A stretch of 64,000 nt of DNA from Photobacterium sp. SKA34 (GTDB lineage Bacteria > Pseudomonadota > Gammaproteobacteria > Enterobacterales > Vibrionaceae), in NCBI RefSeq assembly GCF_000153325.1, contig NZ_CH724141.1, positions 692,709 to 756,708 on the forward strand, in the 5' to 3' direction. The notes under the pieces were generated by a model. It made no database searches, had not been told where the DNA came from, and saw only the letters and a program-made list of their open reading frames with translations. This document shows positions 8,716 through 17,259 of this stretch, one piece after another. Position 1 is the stretch's first letter. Every line of letters begins with the position of its first letter. The translations under genes were made by a program, and so were the position numbers.

Positions 8716-9811
8716 CGGCCATGACCTCTTTAATAAACGGCCATTTAGGTAAAGCACTGATCACTTTCATCCATTCTTTCATACCCGCGTCATCACTCAT
8801 AAATGCTGAAAATTGGTCACCATTTAACTGGCTTGCCATACGAATGAAAAAGTCTGGTCCATCCACAGGGTTATGCTTAATGACGTTTAAAAACAAGTGA
8901 TCCATTCTAGCCTGCAGATGATGCTGCTGATGAGAAAACGCTTTTTCTTTGGTAATAATAGATTGCGCACAAGCCAATGCCCATGCTTGGATCCGCAAAA
9001 AGCCATAGCCAGAGCTGGCCCGTAACGCACCACCGGCAATCCCCCCTTTGACCAATATAGATCCTTCTAAATGTGTCTGCCCCATTGGCAAAATAGCTGA
9101 TTCACGGCGGAGGATAGATTCAATTTCAATGTTTTCTGACCGCAGCGCAGATTGAAGATCATCTTTCAACAAATCTGGATTGAGAGGGGAGCGATGAAAA
9201 ACCGTAGGCTCAATCAATATGTGCCAAGGAGAAAATGGAAGAATGTAATAAAAACGCATGCATTGATTATCGCCATGCATATTACACATTAGCCTTACAG
9301 TATCAGGCGCAAATATAGGACGGGATAACGTGACCTCATAACCTAAAAATGACTGATATAGTATTGCTTCAGAAGGTCGAGGGCGAGTATCAATGACAAT
9401 GTCAGCTTCTAAATGACCGGATGTTGTCTCCACTAACCAAGATTGGGAGTGAGTTGGCAAAACAGAGACGACTTCAACTTCCATTTTTAGCGATACATTC
9501 GCCGAATCCAATTGTTGTAAGCAAAAGTCGTAGTAATTTTCAGCAGGGAGACAACAATATGAGGTCGAATCATAATAATGAATGTGTTGTTTATCATTTA
9601 ACGATGAAAACAAGCATTGTTGCCAACGATATTGAGCCATTTTATGCCACTGACAATTAGGTTGGGCCCAATAACACCATGTTCTGTCATTTTCGTAGCA
9701 CTGTCTTGATTCCAGTAATAATACCGATCCAGAAAATCCCTGTTCCGTTAAGCAACGAGCAAGAGCTAAGCCCGCACAACCCGCACCAAGAATTGCAACA
9801 TTGACTTTCAT
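8708..9811 (-). CDS. crtY: Lycopene beta-cyclase
   Basis: A 367-aa flavoprotein of the bacterial CrtY type. The dinucleotide-binding motif ILGAGCAGLALA begins at residue 7, followed by the family motif NDRTWCYW near residue 42; GGIAGGALRASSGYGF near residue 260 is also typical. It cyclises both ends of lycopene to make beta-carotene. It lies 18 bases after crtB and overlaps blh, consistent with a single operon. Length is normal. Confidence 0.92.
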   Translation of the reverse strand: MKVNVAILGAGCAGLALARCLTEQGFSGSVLLLESRQCYENDRTWCYWAQPNCQWHKMAQYRWQQCLFSSLNDKQHIHYYDSTSYCCLPAENYYDFCLQQLDSANVSLKMEVEVVSVLPTHSQSWLVETTSGHLEADIVIDTRPRPSEAILYQSFLGYEVTLSRPIFAPDTVRLMCNMHGDNQCMRFYYILPFSPWHILIEPTVFHRSPLNPDLLKDDLQSALRSENIEIESILRRESAILPMGQTHLEGSILVKGGIAGGALRASSGYGFLRIQAWALACAQSIITKEKAFSHQQHHLQARMDHLFLNVIKHNPVDGPDFFIRMASQLNGDQFSAFMSDDAGMKEWMKVISALPKWPFIKEVMAGG

Positions 9812-9829
9812 TATTCACTCTCCCAGAGT

Positions 9830-10747
9830 CTAGATCCCCAAGACATTGACGATATTAGTGTGCAAACATTTATCATGAGGACGATGCCAACGTTTGGTTC
9901 CATTACTCAATAAAAAATGAAGCATACAATTTGCCGTCAACGCGCACTTTTTAATCATAGAGACCGTTGATCTTACGGTAAAATCAGGCTCTCTTTCTAT
10001 TTGGAACCCAATCGCTTGGTAACATTTTGCAGCAATATAAATGGATAACCTTGATTGTTTAGGCAAATAAGATAAACCTGACATACCACTGCTGTAGTAT
10101 TGCTCCGCTAACAATAAGAGCTTTCTCCTCGCATGAAAGATGTCGCAATGGTGTGAAGGCGCCTGCTCAATTTCTAAAGGGGTTATACCATGTAACCAAG
10201 TAGAGGGAACATATCTCCTACCTAGCTGCGCATCTTCAAAAACATCTCTAGCGATATTCGTTAACTGCATCGCGATACCAAGGTCGACGGCATATTTGAA
10301 TGCCGCTCTATCATCAACCTCTAAAGCGTGACACATCATAATGCCAACAGTGCCAGCGACTCGGTAACAATATGTAAGCAATTCACTCTTCGAATCAATA
10401 ACAGGTTCGTTTTGATCAAACAAGAAGCCATCAATCAAATCCAAAATGGGATTAATAGGAAGCTCAAATGATTCTGTGAGAAACACCGTATCGCGTTCAG
10501 TTTTATTTTCAATAAGGCGTTGCCGAAACTGGTTTAATTTAGAAGAGGAGTTCCCTTGATTATCAGCTAAATCATCAAGGTATCGGCAGAATTGGTACAA
10601 ACAATAGCTTCGCTCCGCATGACGTTTTCCCATAAATAGCGAAGCAAAATAGAATGTCTTACCATGCTTTGCCGTCACTTTATGACCACCTTGCAAAAAG
10701 GCAACTGACAACTGTGAGATGATAGTAGATTGGGAAAACTCTGTCAT
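9830..10747 (-). CDS. crtB: Phytoene synthase
   Basis: A 305-aa squalene/phytoene synthase-family enzyme that condenses two GGPP to phytoene. Both Asp-rich motifs are visible: DDLAD at 58-62 and DVFED at 168-172, with GRRYVPSTWL after the second. The start ATG overlaps the crtI stop (ATGA), a sign of translational coupling. Confidence 0.93.
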   Translation of the reverse strand: MTEFSQSTIISQLSVAFLQGGHKVTAKHGKTFYFASLFMGKRHAERSYCLYQFCRYLDDLADNQGNSSSKLNQFRQRLIENKTERDTVFLTESFELPINPILDLIDGFLFDQNEPVIDSKSELLTYCYRVAGTVGIMMCHALEVDDRAAFKYAVDLGIAMQLTNIARDVFEDAQLGRRYVPSTWLHGITPLEIEQAPSHHCDIFHARRKLLLLAEQYYSSGMSGLSYLPKQSRLSIYIAAKCYQAIGFQIEREPDFTVRSTVSMIKKCALTANCMLHFLLSNGTKRWHRPHDKCLHTNIVNVLGI

Positions 10748-12231
10748 TGACTTCCCCCCACCTTGCCATACTTTTGCTTTAACAACGATTCGACAACTTT
10801 TGCTGAACTTAATACTCCTGGTAATCCAGCTCCAGGATGTGTTCCCGCACCTGCTAAAGACAAGTTATTTAAGCCTTCACCATTATTATGGTATCGAAAC
10901 CACGCTGATTGATAAAAGTGCGGTGAAATTGAAAAACCAGCACCAGAAGGGCTTAAATAATCATCTTTGAAATCCTCAGGGGTCATGTAAAAAGCCGACT
11001 GAATATGGCTCTCTAAATCTGGTAATAGCGTTTGAGATAGACGCTCAATCACCCGCTGTTTTAATTTCTCACCAACCTCTTTCCAGTTTTGACCGCCATC
11101 TAAATTTGGTACAGGTACGAGAGCATAAAAACTGTCATGTCCTTTTGGAGCAAAAGAAGGGTCGGTTGCAGTAGGACGGTGAAGATAAAGAGAAAAATCT
11201 TCAGTAAGCACTTTATGTTTAAAAATATCGTCTAATAACCCTTTAAAACGTTTACCAAGTAGAATCGTATGATGCTCTACAGCTGAATATTGTTTATTAG
11301 TGCCAAAAAATAAGACAAACAAGCCCATCGATTTACGAGCCAATTTTGTTCTTACCGTAGCTACTACGCTGCTTTCTTTTTTTAATAATTTTCCATACAG
11401 GTAAGCAGGATCGATATTTGATATCAAATGATCACAAGGTAAATCAGTACCGTCTTGTAAGGTAAGGCTCTTAACATAGTTATCTTTCGTTTCAATCAGT
11501 TCAACAGCGTTATTGGTAATAATTTCAATACCTTGCTCAATCATTAACTTTTCTAACGCCTTTACCAGAGCACCTGTTCCCCCCATAGCGAAATGAATAC
11601 CGAACTTTCTTTCTAAAAAATGAATTAAGTTATAGATACTGGTCGTATCAAAGGGATTACCTCCAACCAGTAGAGGCTGGATAGAAAATGCTTGTCTCAG
11701 TTTTTCATTTTGCATGTGGCTACTAACGAGCTGCCATACTGAACGATAGCTTTTTAACTTGATCATCGCGGGTAGCAATTTCATCATGTCAGTCATTCGA
11801 TGAAATGGTTTATCTGCTAACCGTTCAAAACCAACATGGTAAATCGACTTAGACTCTTGCAATAAACTTCTATAATGCTGGACGTCACTCGGATCAATAT
11901 TGCCTATTGCGGTTTCAATATCATGTTGACTGCCACCGTAATCGAATGTACTGAGATCATCAAAGACAAATCGGTACCATACTTTCAATGGTGTGAATTC
12001 GATGTAGTCGACACGTTCACGATTAAATAGTGCGAATAATTCATCAAACAAGAAAGGAGCAGTAATCACTGTGGGGCCAGCATCATGACGATAACCATCG
12101 ACATTAAAGACTTGAGCTCTACCACCAATCTGTTGATTTTTTTCGACTAAAACAACATCAAAGCCCAGTGCTCTTGCCCTTAATGCAGAGGCGATGCCTC
12201 CAAATCCTGCTCCCATTACGACAACCTTCAT
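10744..12231 (-). CDS. crtI: Phytoene desaturase
   Basis: A 495-aa FAD-dependent CrtI-type desaturase. The N terminus holds the FAD motif VVVMGAGFGGIASAL, then GGRAQVF and GYRHDAGPTVI; the C terminus holds GAGTHPGAGLPGVL, the classical carotenoid desaturase signature. It converts phytoene to lycopene. It begins 3 bases after the crtE stop and overlaps crtB by 4 bases. Confidence 0.94.
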   Translation of the reverse strand: MKVVVMGAGFGGIASALRARALGFDVVLVEKNQQIGGRAQVFNVDGYRHDAGPTVITAPFLFDELFALFNRERVDYIEFTPLKVWYRFVFDDLSTFDYGGSQHDIETAIGNIDPSDVQHYRSLLQESKSIYHVGFERLADKPFHRMTDMMKLLPAMIKLKSYRSVWQLVSSHMQNEKLRQAFSIQPLLVGGNPFDTTSIYNLIHFLERKFGIHFAMGGTGALVKALEKLMIEQGIEIITNNAVELIETKDNYVKSLTLQDGTDLPCDHLISNIDPAYLYGKLLKKESSVVATVRTKLARKSMGLFVLFFGTNKQYSAVEHHTILLGKRFKGLLDDIFKHKVLTEDFSLYLHRPTATDPSFAPKGHDSFYALVPVPNLDGGQNWKEVGEKLKQRVIERLSQTLLPDLESHIQSAFYMTPEDFKDDYLSPSGAGFSISPHFYQSAWFRYHNNGEGLNNLSLAGAGTHPGAGLPGVLSSAKVVESLLKQKYGKVGGSQ

Positions 12232-12234
12232 AAG

Positions 12235-13131
12235 TTATCCCTCTATACGTGTTTTTAGTCCCTTGATCGTTTGCTGCAAGATAACGGTGACTTCTATTGG
12301 TAATGAAACCAATGAAGAGGTTGCTTGATCTAAGAGTATTAATATTTTTCTTTTAATATCATCCTTAGCGGTACCAATGTCTTCATCGCTTGCGTTAAGA
12401 CTTCCAACTAATTCGTGAATTCGTATGTTGACGATATTGGGCTCTTGATTTATCGCATCTTGTGCTTGGTCACAAAGATCATCATAGAATTGATAGGCAA
12501 GCGCGAAGGAACTTGCAGCATTAGATAGGGCTTTAGCTAGTGACGGTTCTCCTGCCAATAGAGCTGGTAATTCAACAGATAGACTGAGCAGTGGTGCTGC
12601 TTTATTGGTCGCAATAAGCGTATATGATTGTTCAGTTAATGGTAGTTGAGGTGATAGATCCTCCATTTGTCCTCTAATGGTTTCCATGACACGACGACAC
12701 ACGGTGGCCTGAAGATGGCTGTTTGCAGGCGTGTTTATTTTTGAAAGCGCATGATAGGCCGCAATAATGAGGGTATCACCTAAACAGATTGCTTCTTCCA
12801 CAGAAGCTTTGACCCACAACGCATCTTGACCTCGTCTTTGTCGGTCTTTGTCTTGTACATCGTCATGAATTAAAGAAGCGTTGTGTAATAGCTCAACGGT
12901 TACCGCTAACAATTTTGCAGTATTAGTATTTAAACCTAAAGAAACCGCAGTAATATAACAAATTTTCGCACGACGCTGGCTTCCACCAGATTGCTGATGA
13001 TAACGTAAGTAAGAAAGTGTTACTGGGCCAGAGTGCTTGCATAATTCAAACATCAACTGATTGATTTCTTGTGAAAAATTATCAGGTATAACGACTTTTA
13101 AGTCTTCATCAGTTTTCGAGATCTTATACAT
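12235..13131 (-). CDS. crtE: Geranylgeranyl diphosphate synthase (polyprenyl synthetase family)
   Basis: A ~298-aa prenyltransferase with both Asp-rich motifs: DDVQD at residues 90-94 and DDLCD at 217-221. It supplies GGPP for the carotenoid pathway. The ATG at 13131 is chosen because GGAGGA lies five bases upstream; an ATG at 13143 has no binding site and its codons form part of that site. It follows the proteorhodopsin gene by ~50 bases. Exact chain length of the product is inferred from context. Confidence 0.88.
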   Translation of the reverse strand: MYKISKTDEDLKVVIPDNFSQEINQLMFELCKHSGPVTLSYLRYHQQSGGSQRRAKICYITAVSLGLNTNTAKLLAVTVELLHNASLIHDDVQDKDRQRRGQDALWVKASVEEAICLGDTLIIAAYHALSKINTPANSHLQATVCRRVMETIRGQMEDLSPQLPLTEQSYTLIATNKAAPLLSLSVELPALLAGEPSLAKALSNAASSFALAYQFYDDLCDQAQDAINQEPNIVNIRIHELVGSLNASDEDIGTAKDDIKRKILILLDQATSSLVSLPIEVTVILQQTIKGLKTRIEG

Positions 13132-13183
13132 AATATCCTCCATAGTAAGAGGACAAATGTCCTCTCACTAAAATGAAGATGAA

Positions 13184-13876
13184 TTAAGCTTTTGTGTTGT
13201 CTGCATCTCTTGTTGCTGCCGCCCAAATAACAACACCAAATGCAATCTTGTTAACAAAGTCAGCAAGGTTATAAATGAGATTGAGCATTGCTACGTTTCC
13301 GCCATCCCCAAAGTAACCAACGAGATAACCAATAGGATAAATTGCCCAACCAATAGTTACTATAAGCCGTAATGCTTTGAAAGCACTTTGACTGGCCTCA
13401 TTGCCACTATTAGCATTAATAGTGCTCGCTTCACCAATGAAAATTTCATAGATGATGTAGAGCCAACCAATCATACCTATAACAAAACCAACCATTGGAC
13501 TTAAGGTACCCACCTCGCCAAGGTAACCACCTATAAGCATAACAATACTCGCAATGAGTAAACGCCAGAATAAAGAGGTAGGAACAACAGCAATGACGAC
13601 AAGAATTAGGAAGAATTCGATGATTTGGAGCGGAACAGTGAGGAGCCAATCTACATATCTAAATACTGTTGGGCTTTGCCCTGTTTCAACCCAAATTCCT
13701 CGCATGTAGAAATAGTGAAGGCAAGCAATACCCGTTACCATTGCCGCGACAGAGAGGGATGTTTTCCATTTACCTACAACCCTATCTCGCTCTACCCAAA
13801 AAAAGAATGTGGCAGCCATCATGGCCGCTGACATCAACCAAAAGCTGACTCCTACAAAGTCACTAGGATTAAGCAT
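13184..13876 (-). CDS. Proteorhodopsin, proton-pumping type with blue-tuning Gln
   Basis: A ~230-aa seven-helix microbial rhodopsin. Helix C reads RYVDWLLTVPLQIIEF: proton acceptor Asp76, Thr80 and donor Glu87 give the DTE motif of outward proton pumps, and His54 is the counter-ion partner (His75 in the green reference). The retinal Schiff-base lysine is Lys210 in helix G (DFVNKIAFG). The spectral-tuning position (105 of the reference) is Gln84, which is the blue-absorbing variant; green types have Leu or Met. ATG 13876 is chosen because AAGGA is seven bases upstream; ATG 13882 abuts that site. There is no obvious cleavable signal. It is first in the operon with the full retinal pathway behind it. 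Confidence 0.95.
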   Translation of the reverse strand: MLNPSDFVGVSFWLMSAAMMAATFFFWVERDRVVGKWKTSLSVAAMVTGIACLHYFYMRGIWVETGQSPTVFRYVDWLLTVPLQIIEFFLILVVIAVVPTSLFWRLLIASIVMLIGGYLGEVGTLSPMVGFVIGMIGWLYIIYEIFIGEASTINANSGNEASQSAFKALRLIVTIGWAIYPIGYLVGYFGDGGNVAMLNLIYNLADFVNKIAFGVVIWAAATRDADNTKA

Positions 13877-13923
13877 AACCATTTCCTTAAATTTTGATAA
13901 AAGTGTTTATCGGTTTAGGGATA

Positions 13924-13943
13924 TTTGAAATAAAAATTTCAAA
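13924..13943. promoter_or_regulatory. Inverted repeat in the proteorhodopsin leader
   Basis: TTTGAAA, six bases, TTTCAAA: a perfect 7-bp palindrome ~48 bases upstream of the proteorhodopsin start. It could be an operator or an mRNA hairpin. The arms are AT-rich, so chance is possible. Confidence 0.4.
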
Positions 13944-14249
13944 CACTAATACACTCTATTAAGTGAAGTACGAATAGTTTTTTAATTTGATCACTATATA
14001 AACCAACTTTATTTTTCTTCTAACAACTGAGTGAAAATTTAAAGCCCTTTGAGAACAAATAATAATATATCTTATTTAATATAGACAAGAAATTGAATTA
14101 AAATTCATACTTTCTTACTTTTGAGATTATTTTTTAATAATGAGGAATTATTAAAAACAACATTAAAAACATATACTTAATGTAAAGTTGCGATTTATAT
14201 AAAAGTTATACACACAAAACATAAACCTTAAACTAAATTGTTATAAGTT

Positions 14250-14351
14250 AACAACAATAACAAAAAAAGATTGTTGTTTAATTTGAAAATTTCTTTTTAA
14301 ATTTTCAAATTGCGAATTAATTTGAATATTAATCCTCCTTAAATTAATATT
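14250..14351. repeat. Cluster of three consecutive perfect inverted repeats
   Basis: Hairpin 1: AACAACAAT (14250-14258) with ATTGTTGTT (14270-14278). Hairpin 2: 13-bp arms, AATTTGAAAATTT (14280-14292) with its exact complement at 14299-14311, six-base loop. Hairpin 3: AATATTAAT (14325-14333) with ATTAATATT (14343-14351). The hairpins sit almost end to end and no gene covers them. Confidence 0.7.
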
Positions 14352-14390
14352 AGCAAAAAAGATACCATTATTTAATTTAGAAAATCTATC

Positions 14391-14475
14391 ACTAGAAATG
14401 ACACCTAATTATATTTTAAAAGAGACATCCAGTGTGAAAGGAAAAGGTACTGACGTTTGTCAATAATTGAGTATT
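14391..14475 (+). pseudogene. Decayed fragment of an acetoacetate decarboxylase gene
   Basis: These 85 bases align to 2009-2094 of the intact adc gene on the same strand with about ten differences, including one deleted base that breaks the frame (roughly 88% identity by eye). Weaker similarity may extend left to ~14378. Both sides diverge abruptly. It is a non-functional remnant. Confidence 0.8.
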
Positions 14476-14806
14476 GTTACCCCTGCTGAAGTGAAGACTA
14501 GTGAGTAGAATAAATTTTCCCAACTATCAACTGGAATGTCGAAGTGCCGATAATAGCCACCGAACTTAAAGTGATGTCGAGGATATTACTGGTTTTTGGG
14601 TAACCAATATTTATGGTGACTAAAGAGCTTAATGGATGTTGCTCAAACATCGGTGGATAACGTCAGTTCTTCTATAACAGTTTCCATTTTGCTAGCAAGA
14701 ACATCCCGAACCTAGGGCTTTCTAAGTATGAAGTTTCAGACTATGTGCTGTGAGGTAATAATATGGATCAACAGAGCTGATCTTAGAACAGGGTTGATAA
14801 ATAAAA

Positions 14807-14828
14807 AGGCCGCTATTTCTAGCGGCCT
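14807..14828 (-). terminator. Terminator of the 67-aa gene
   Basis: AGGCCGCT, six-base loop, AGCGGCCT, followed on the minus strand by a T-rich stretch. It lies ~60 bases past the stop of the small minus-strand gene and supports that gene being real. Confidence 0.75.
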
Positions 14829-14889
14829 CTAAGGGAACTCACATTGTTTGAACTCATTTGTTCGTTTAGGTATATATTGAATATATACC

Positions 14890-15093
14890 CTAATTATCAT
14901 TATTAACCCAAGCATTATTTTCTTTTGTCGCTAATAATTTTCCGACAATATCTCTCAATTCAATTTTAACAGTAAAAAACGGAGCGAAAGAAGAAGATGA
15001 TACCTTTGCACCTCTTAAACATTTCATAAAAACAGTTTCAGATTTTATTATTTTATCTAAATCATTAATGTACATAATATTATATACTGACAT
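14890..15093 (-). CDS. Small hypothetical protein (67 aa)
   Basis: A 67-aa protein with no family I recognise. It begins MSVYNIMYIND, is mixed charged/hydrophobic and has no clear membrane helix. AGGA is seven bases before the ATG and a strong terminator follows the stop, so it is probably a real gene. It sits ~150 bases downstream of the cold-shock gene on the same strand and could share its transcript. Confidence 0.5.
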   Translation of the reverse strand: MSVYNIMYINDLDKIIKSETVFMKCLRGAKVSSSSFAPFFTVKIELRDIVGKLLATKENNAWVNNDN

Positions 15094-15239
15094 TTATATT
15101 TCCTATTAATTTTTAATTTATTACCATTATTCTATTTAATAATTATCTATATTTCATATGAAAATAATAGAATCATGATAAAAACAATATTTTAGTGTTC
15201 GATAATAAGTAGCAATAAAATACTACCATTTAGAAAGTC

Positions 15240-15451
15240 TTATAAAGCAACGACATTTGCAGCTTGAAGACCCTTTTGACCTTGCTCAACATCAAAAGAA
15301 ACCTTTTGACCATCCATCAATGTCTTAAAACCTTCAGAAACGATAGCTTGAAAATGTACAAATACATCTGCGCCGTCATTATCTTGAATAATAAAACCAA
15401 AGCCTTTATCTTCGTTAAACCATTTAACTAAACCAGTATTTTATTAGACAT
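15240..15451 (-). pseudogene. Cold-shock protein (CspA family), frameshifted near the start
   Basis: The minus strand encodes a CspA-type domain: [15 protein letters not shown] (RNP1), DVFVHF (RNP2) and a normal end (AANVVAL). The only ATG with a binding site (AAGGGA, then ATG TCT AAT AAA) is out of frame: 17 bases separate the ATG from the GGT of GLVKW, so one base seems missing after the fourth codon, and translation from this ATG stops after seven codons. An in-frame TAA lies just upstream of the conserved frame, so no alternative start exists. It is either a pseudogene or a one-base consensus error. CspA proteins are RNA chaperones of about 70 aa. Confidence 0.85.
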
Positions 15452-15914
15452 AATGTGTCCCTTAAATAAATTCATAAATATCGTAAATGCAAAGTACTAA
15501 GAGTCTGAATTATCGATGTGACTAAGAAGTTAAGGGAAACACAGAAGATGGCAACAATAACGAAGATATTCTGAGGATTTGACTTTTACTTGATGTTTCA
15601 TTAATAACTCTGAACAACAGAGCGTTCACAGTAGAGCACTAAATCGATAGGCTGTATATGTTTATTTCATCAAAACCAAAAAATAAAATTCAAGCACATG
15701 AATTAAAACACCTTTATTGCTTAAAATTATTTTTATATCTATTATTTAAATAACCTGTAAAATAGCTCCGGCAAAACAACGATTAATTAAATATACCATC
15801 AAAAGCTTCTCTGTTTCTCTTCCATTTAATTCATCACATCTATTCTGCAATATCTTTTATTCATTACTGATTTAGATGATTGTCTTTGCACTACACCTCT
15901 AATATAGCGAGATT
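15452..15914. other. Intergenic region upstream of the cold-shock gene
   Basis: About 460 bases without a gene. The part next to the csp gene would be its leader; cold-shock mRNAs usually have long 5' UTRs, which fits the size. I see no clear promoter or conserved cold box. It also separates two divergently transcribed genes. Confidence 0.5.
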
Positions 15915-16121
15915 ATGATGCGTAAATCTGGAAAAAAACCTGGAAAAAAAATAAGAAAAAATGCTTTTGAAGATCGATTTGCTCTTATCGTTGAAGACTA
16001 CCATAAAGCCAAAGAAGTGCTGGATTCCTTAATAGCAGGAACAGCTGAACATAACAAACAACAGACGATATGTAATAATCTTTTTGCAAGCGCAGAGCGC
16101 TGTATAAAATCAGGATCATAA
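15915..16121 (+). CDS. Small basic hypothetical protein (68 aa)
   Basis: Starts MMRKSGKKPGKKIRKN, a strongly basic N terminus, followed by a probably helical region with two Cys (CNN and ERC). No family recognised. It is on the same strand as two further small genes. An overlapping minus-strand frame of 71 codons is less gene-like (very hydrophobic/irregular), so this strand is preferred. Moderate doubt remains. Confidence 0.45.
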   Translation: MMRKSGKKPGKKIRKNAFEDRFALIVEDYHKAKEVLDSLIAGTAEHNKQQTICNNLFASAERCIKSGS

Positions 16122-16232
16122 TAAAAATTAACTGTCCTTTATTATTACTATCTTTTACAACAATTGATTTCCTATCCACTCCCTTACAGCGATGCAACAT
16201 TAAACTGATTTTTACTTTTGAGTGCCGACACC

Positions 16233-16538
16233 ATGAAAATAATGACTTTTCGATCTGAATGTATTTGCGGTACAGCGACTATCCCGGCCCTTTTGTCAAA
16301 GCTTGGTGTCAAAATTCACAAAGTAGAAATAGTTAATGGACCTTCAAAAATGGTTAAACAGCGTATGGATGAAAAAGATGTTTACACGATAGAAGTACAA
16401 GATAACCACACGCTAGAAAGCTTACGAGAGCTAATGACGAAAGAGATTGAGCAGGAAGGTATGTTTTTAAATCTACACAAATGCTACCAGACATTAAATC
16501 TTGGTATGTCGCCAGATGAAAGAAATTTCACCAGATAG
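16233..16538 (+). CDS. Hypothetical protein (101 aa)
   Basis: Begins MKIMTFRSECICG and has a Cys-x-Cys pair near residue 10. The pattern of short beta strands (KIHKVEIV, DVYTIEVQD) and helices (TLESLRELMTKEIEQEG) suggests a small folded domain, but I do not recognise the family. ATG 16233 is preferred over a TTG at 16218. A weak hairpin with a T run follows at ~16600. Confidence 0.5.
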   Translation: MKIMTFRSECICGTATIPALLSKLGVKIHKVEIVNGPSKMVKQRMDEKDVYTIEVQDNHTLESLRELMTKEIEQEGMFLNLHKCYQTLNLGMSPDERNFTR

Positions 16539-16681
16539 TGCGAAATTTGCCTCTTAAACATTACCCACTCAATCAAGCAAATCTCTGCGTATATTCATAT
16601 TCCAAAGTTACTTTTGGGCTTTTTTATTAGGGTTTACTCTAATGTGCCAGCCAAAAAACGTATAAATTTTAAGGACAACTA

Positions 16682-16960
16682 ATGATCACTATTAACCTTC
16701 GCCTACCGCATGGCAGCACTGAAGACTATACCCAACAATTTATCGCTTACACGAAATCTGGTGCTTTTCTTCAAGATCTTGATGGTATGAACAAAGTCAC
16801 CATACCCGCCTATAGCATACTGTCCGTTATCCTAAAAGACGGTGCTTTCAGTACATCAATGAAAAAAGATTTGAAATTAACAGAGCCAACAAAATTTGGC
16901 GATTACAAAGACTCGATGAAATTAATGGAAACACTCGAGAAAAACAGTAAAGAACAATAA
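16682..16960 (+). CDS. Hypothetical protein (92 aa)
   Basis: A soluble 92-aa protein with a good ribosome site (AAGGA, six bases before ATG). It starts MITINLRLPHGSTEDYTQQF. No known domain is recognised and no membrane segment is seen. It may be co-transcribed with the small gene upstream, although a T-rich hairpin at ~16600-16626 lies between. Confidence 0.5.
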   Translation: MITINLRLPHGSTEDYTQQFIAYTKSGAFLQDLDGMNKVTIPAYSILSVILKDGAFSTSMKKDLKLTEPTKFGDYKDSMKLMETLEKNSKEQ

Positions 16961-17259
16961 TATCGACAATATCAATCATTGAGATTAACCAATGGCAACC
17001 ACCAGGCAACCATTGGTCATCCATGCCTACTCCACCGCCACTAAATAACCAATATCCCCCTTACCGGCAGGGTACATAATTACAACTTGCAACGGATACG
17101 GATAGTCTCCTTTTATTATAACTGTACAGAATACATGTCCGTTGTTTGCTTCAGCACAAGATATAATGTAAATATCATATAACCGCCAACGTATATTTAC
17201 TGCCACGACTAGATGAATGAAGCGCTTCAGTATATAAAGAGATCATCGTGATATTCATT
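16961..17259. other. Convergent intergenic region
   Basis: About 300 bases between a plus-strand hypothetical gene and the minus-strand sigma-factor gene. No gene, RNA or clear terminator is seen. Confidence 0.4.

Larger units (their letters stand above)
13877..14889. other. 1-kb AT-rich region upstream of the proteorhodopsin operon
   Basis: No intact gene is seen. It holds the operon leader with a 7-bp hairpin, a cluster of three perfect inverted repeats at 14250-14351, an ~85-bp decayed piece of the acetoacetate decarboxylase gene at 14391-14475, about 330 bases without a recognisable feature, and a terminator for the small gene on the right. Promoter elements for the operon must be here, but I cannot pick a convincing -35/-10 pair. 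Confidence 0.6.

Noticed and set aside
14250..14351. CRISPR array
   Set aside because: The three hairpins do not share a repeat sequence and there is no regular repeat-spacer pattern or cas gene in the window.
15985..16200. Minus-strand 71-codon frame over the small basic gene
   Set aside because: Irregular hydrophobic composition, no ribosome site; the plus-strand frame is more protein-like.
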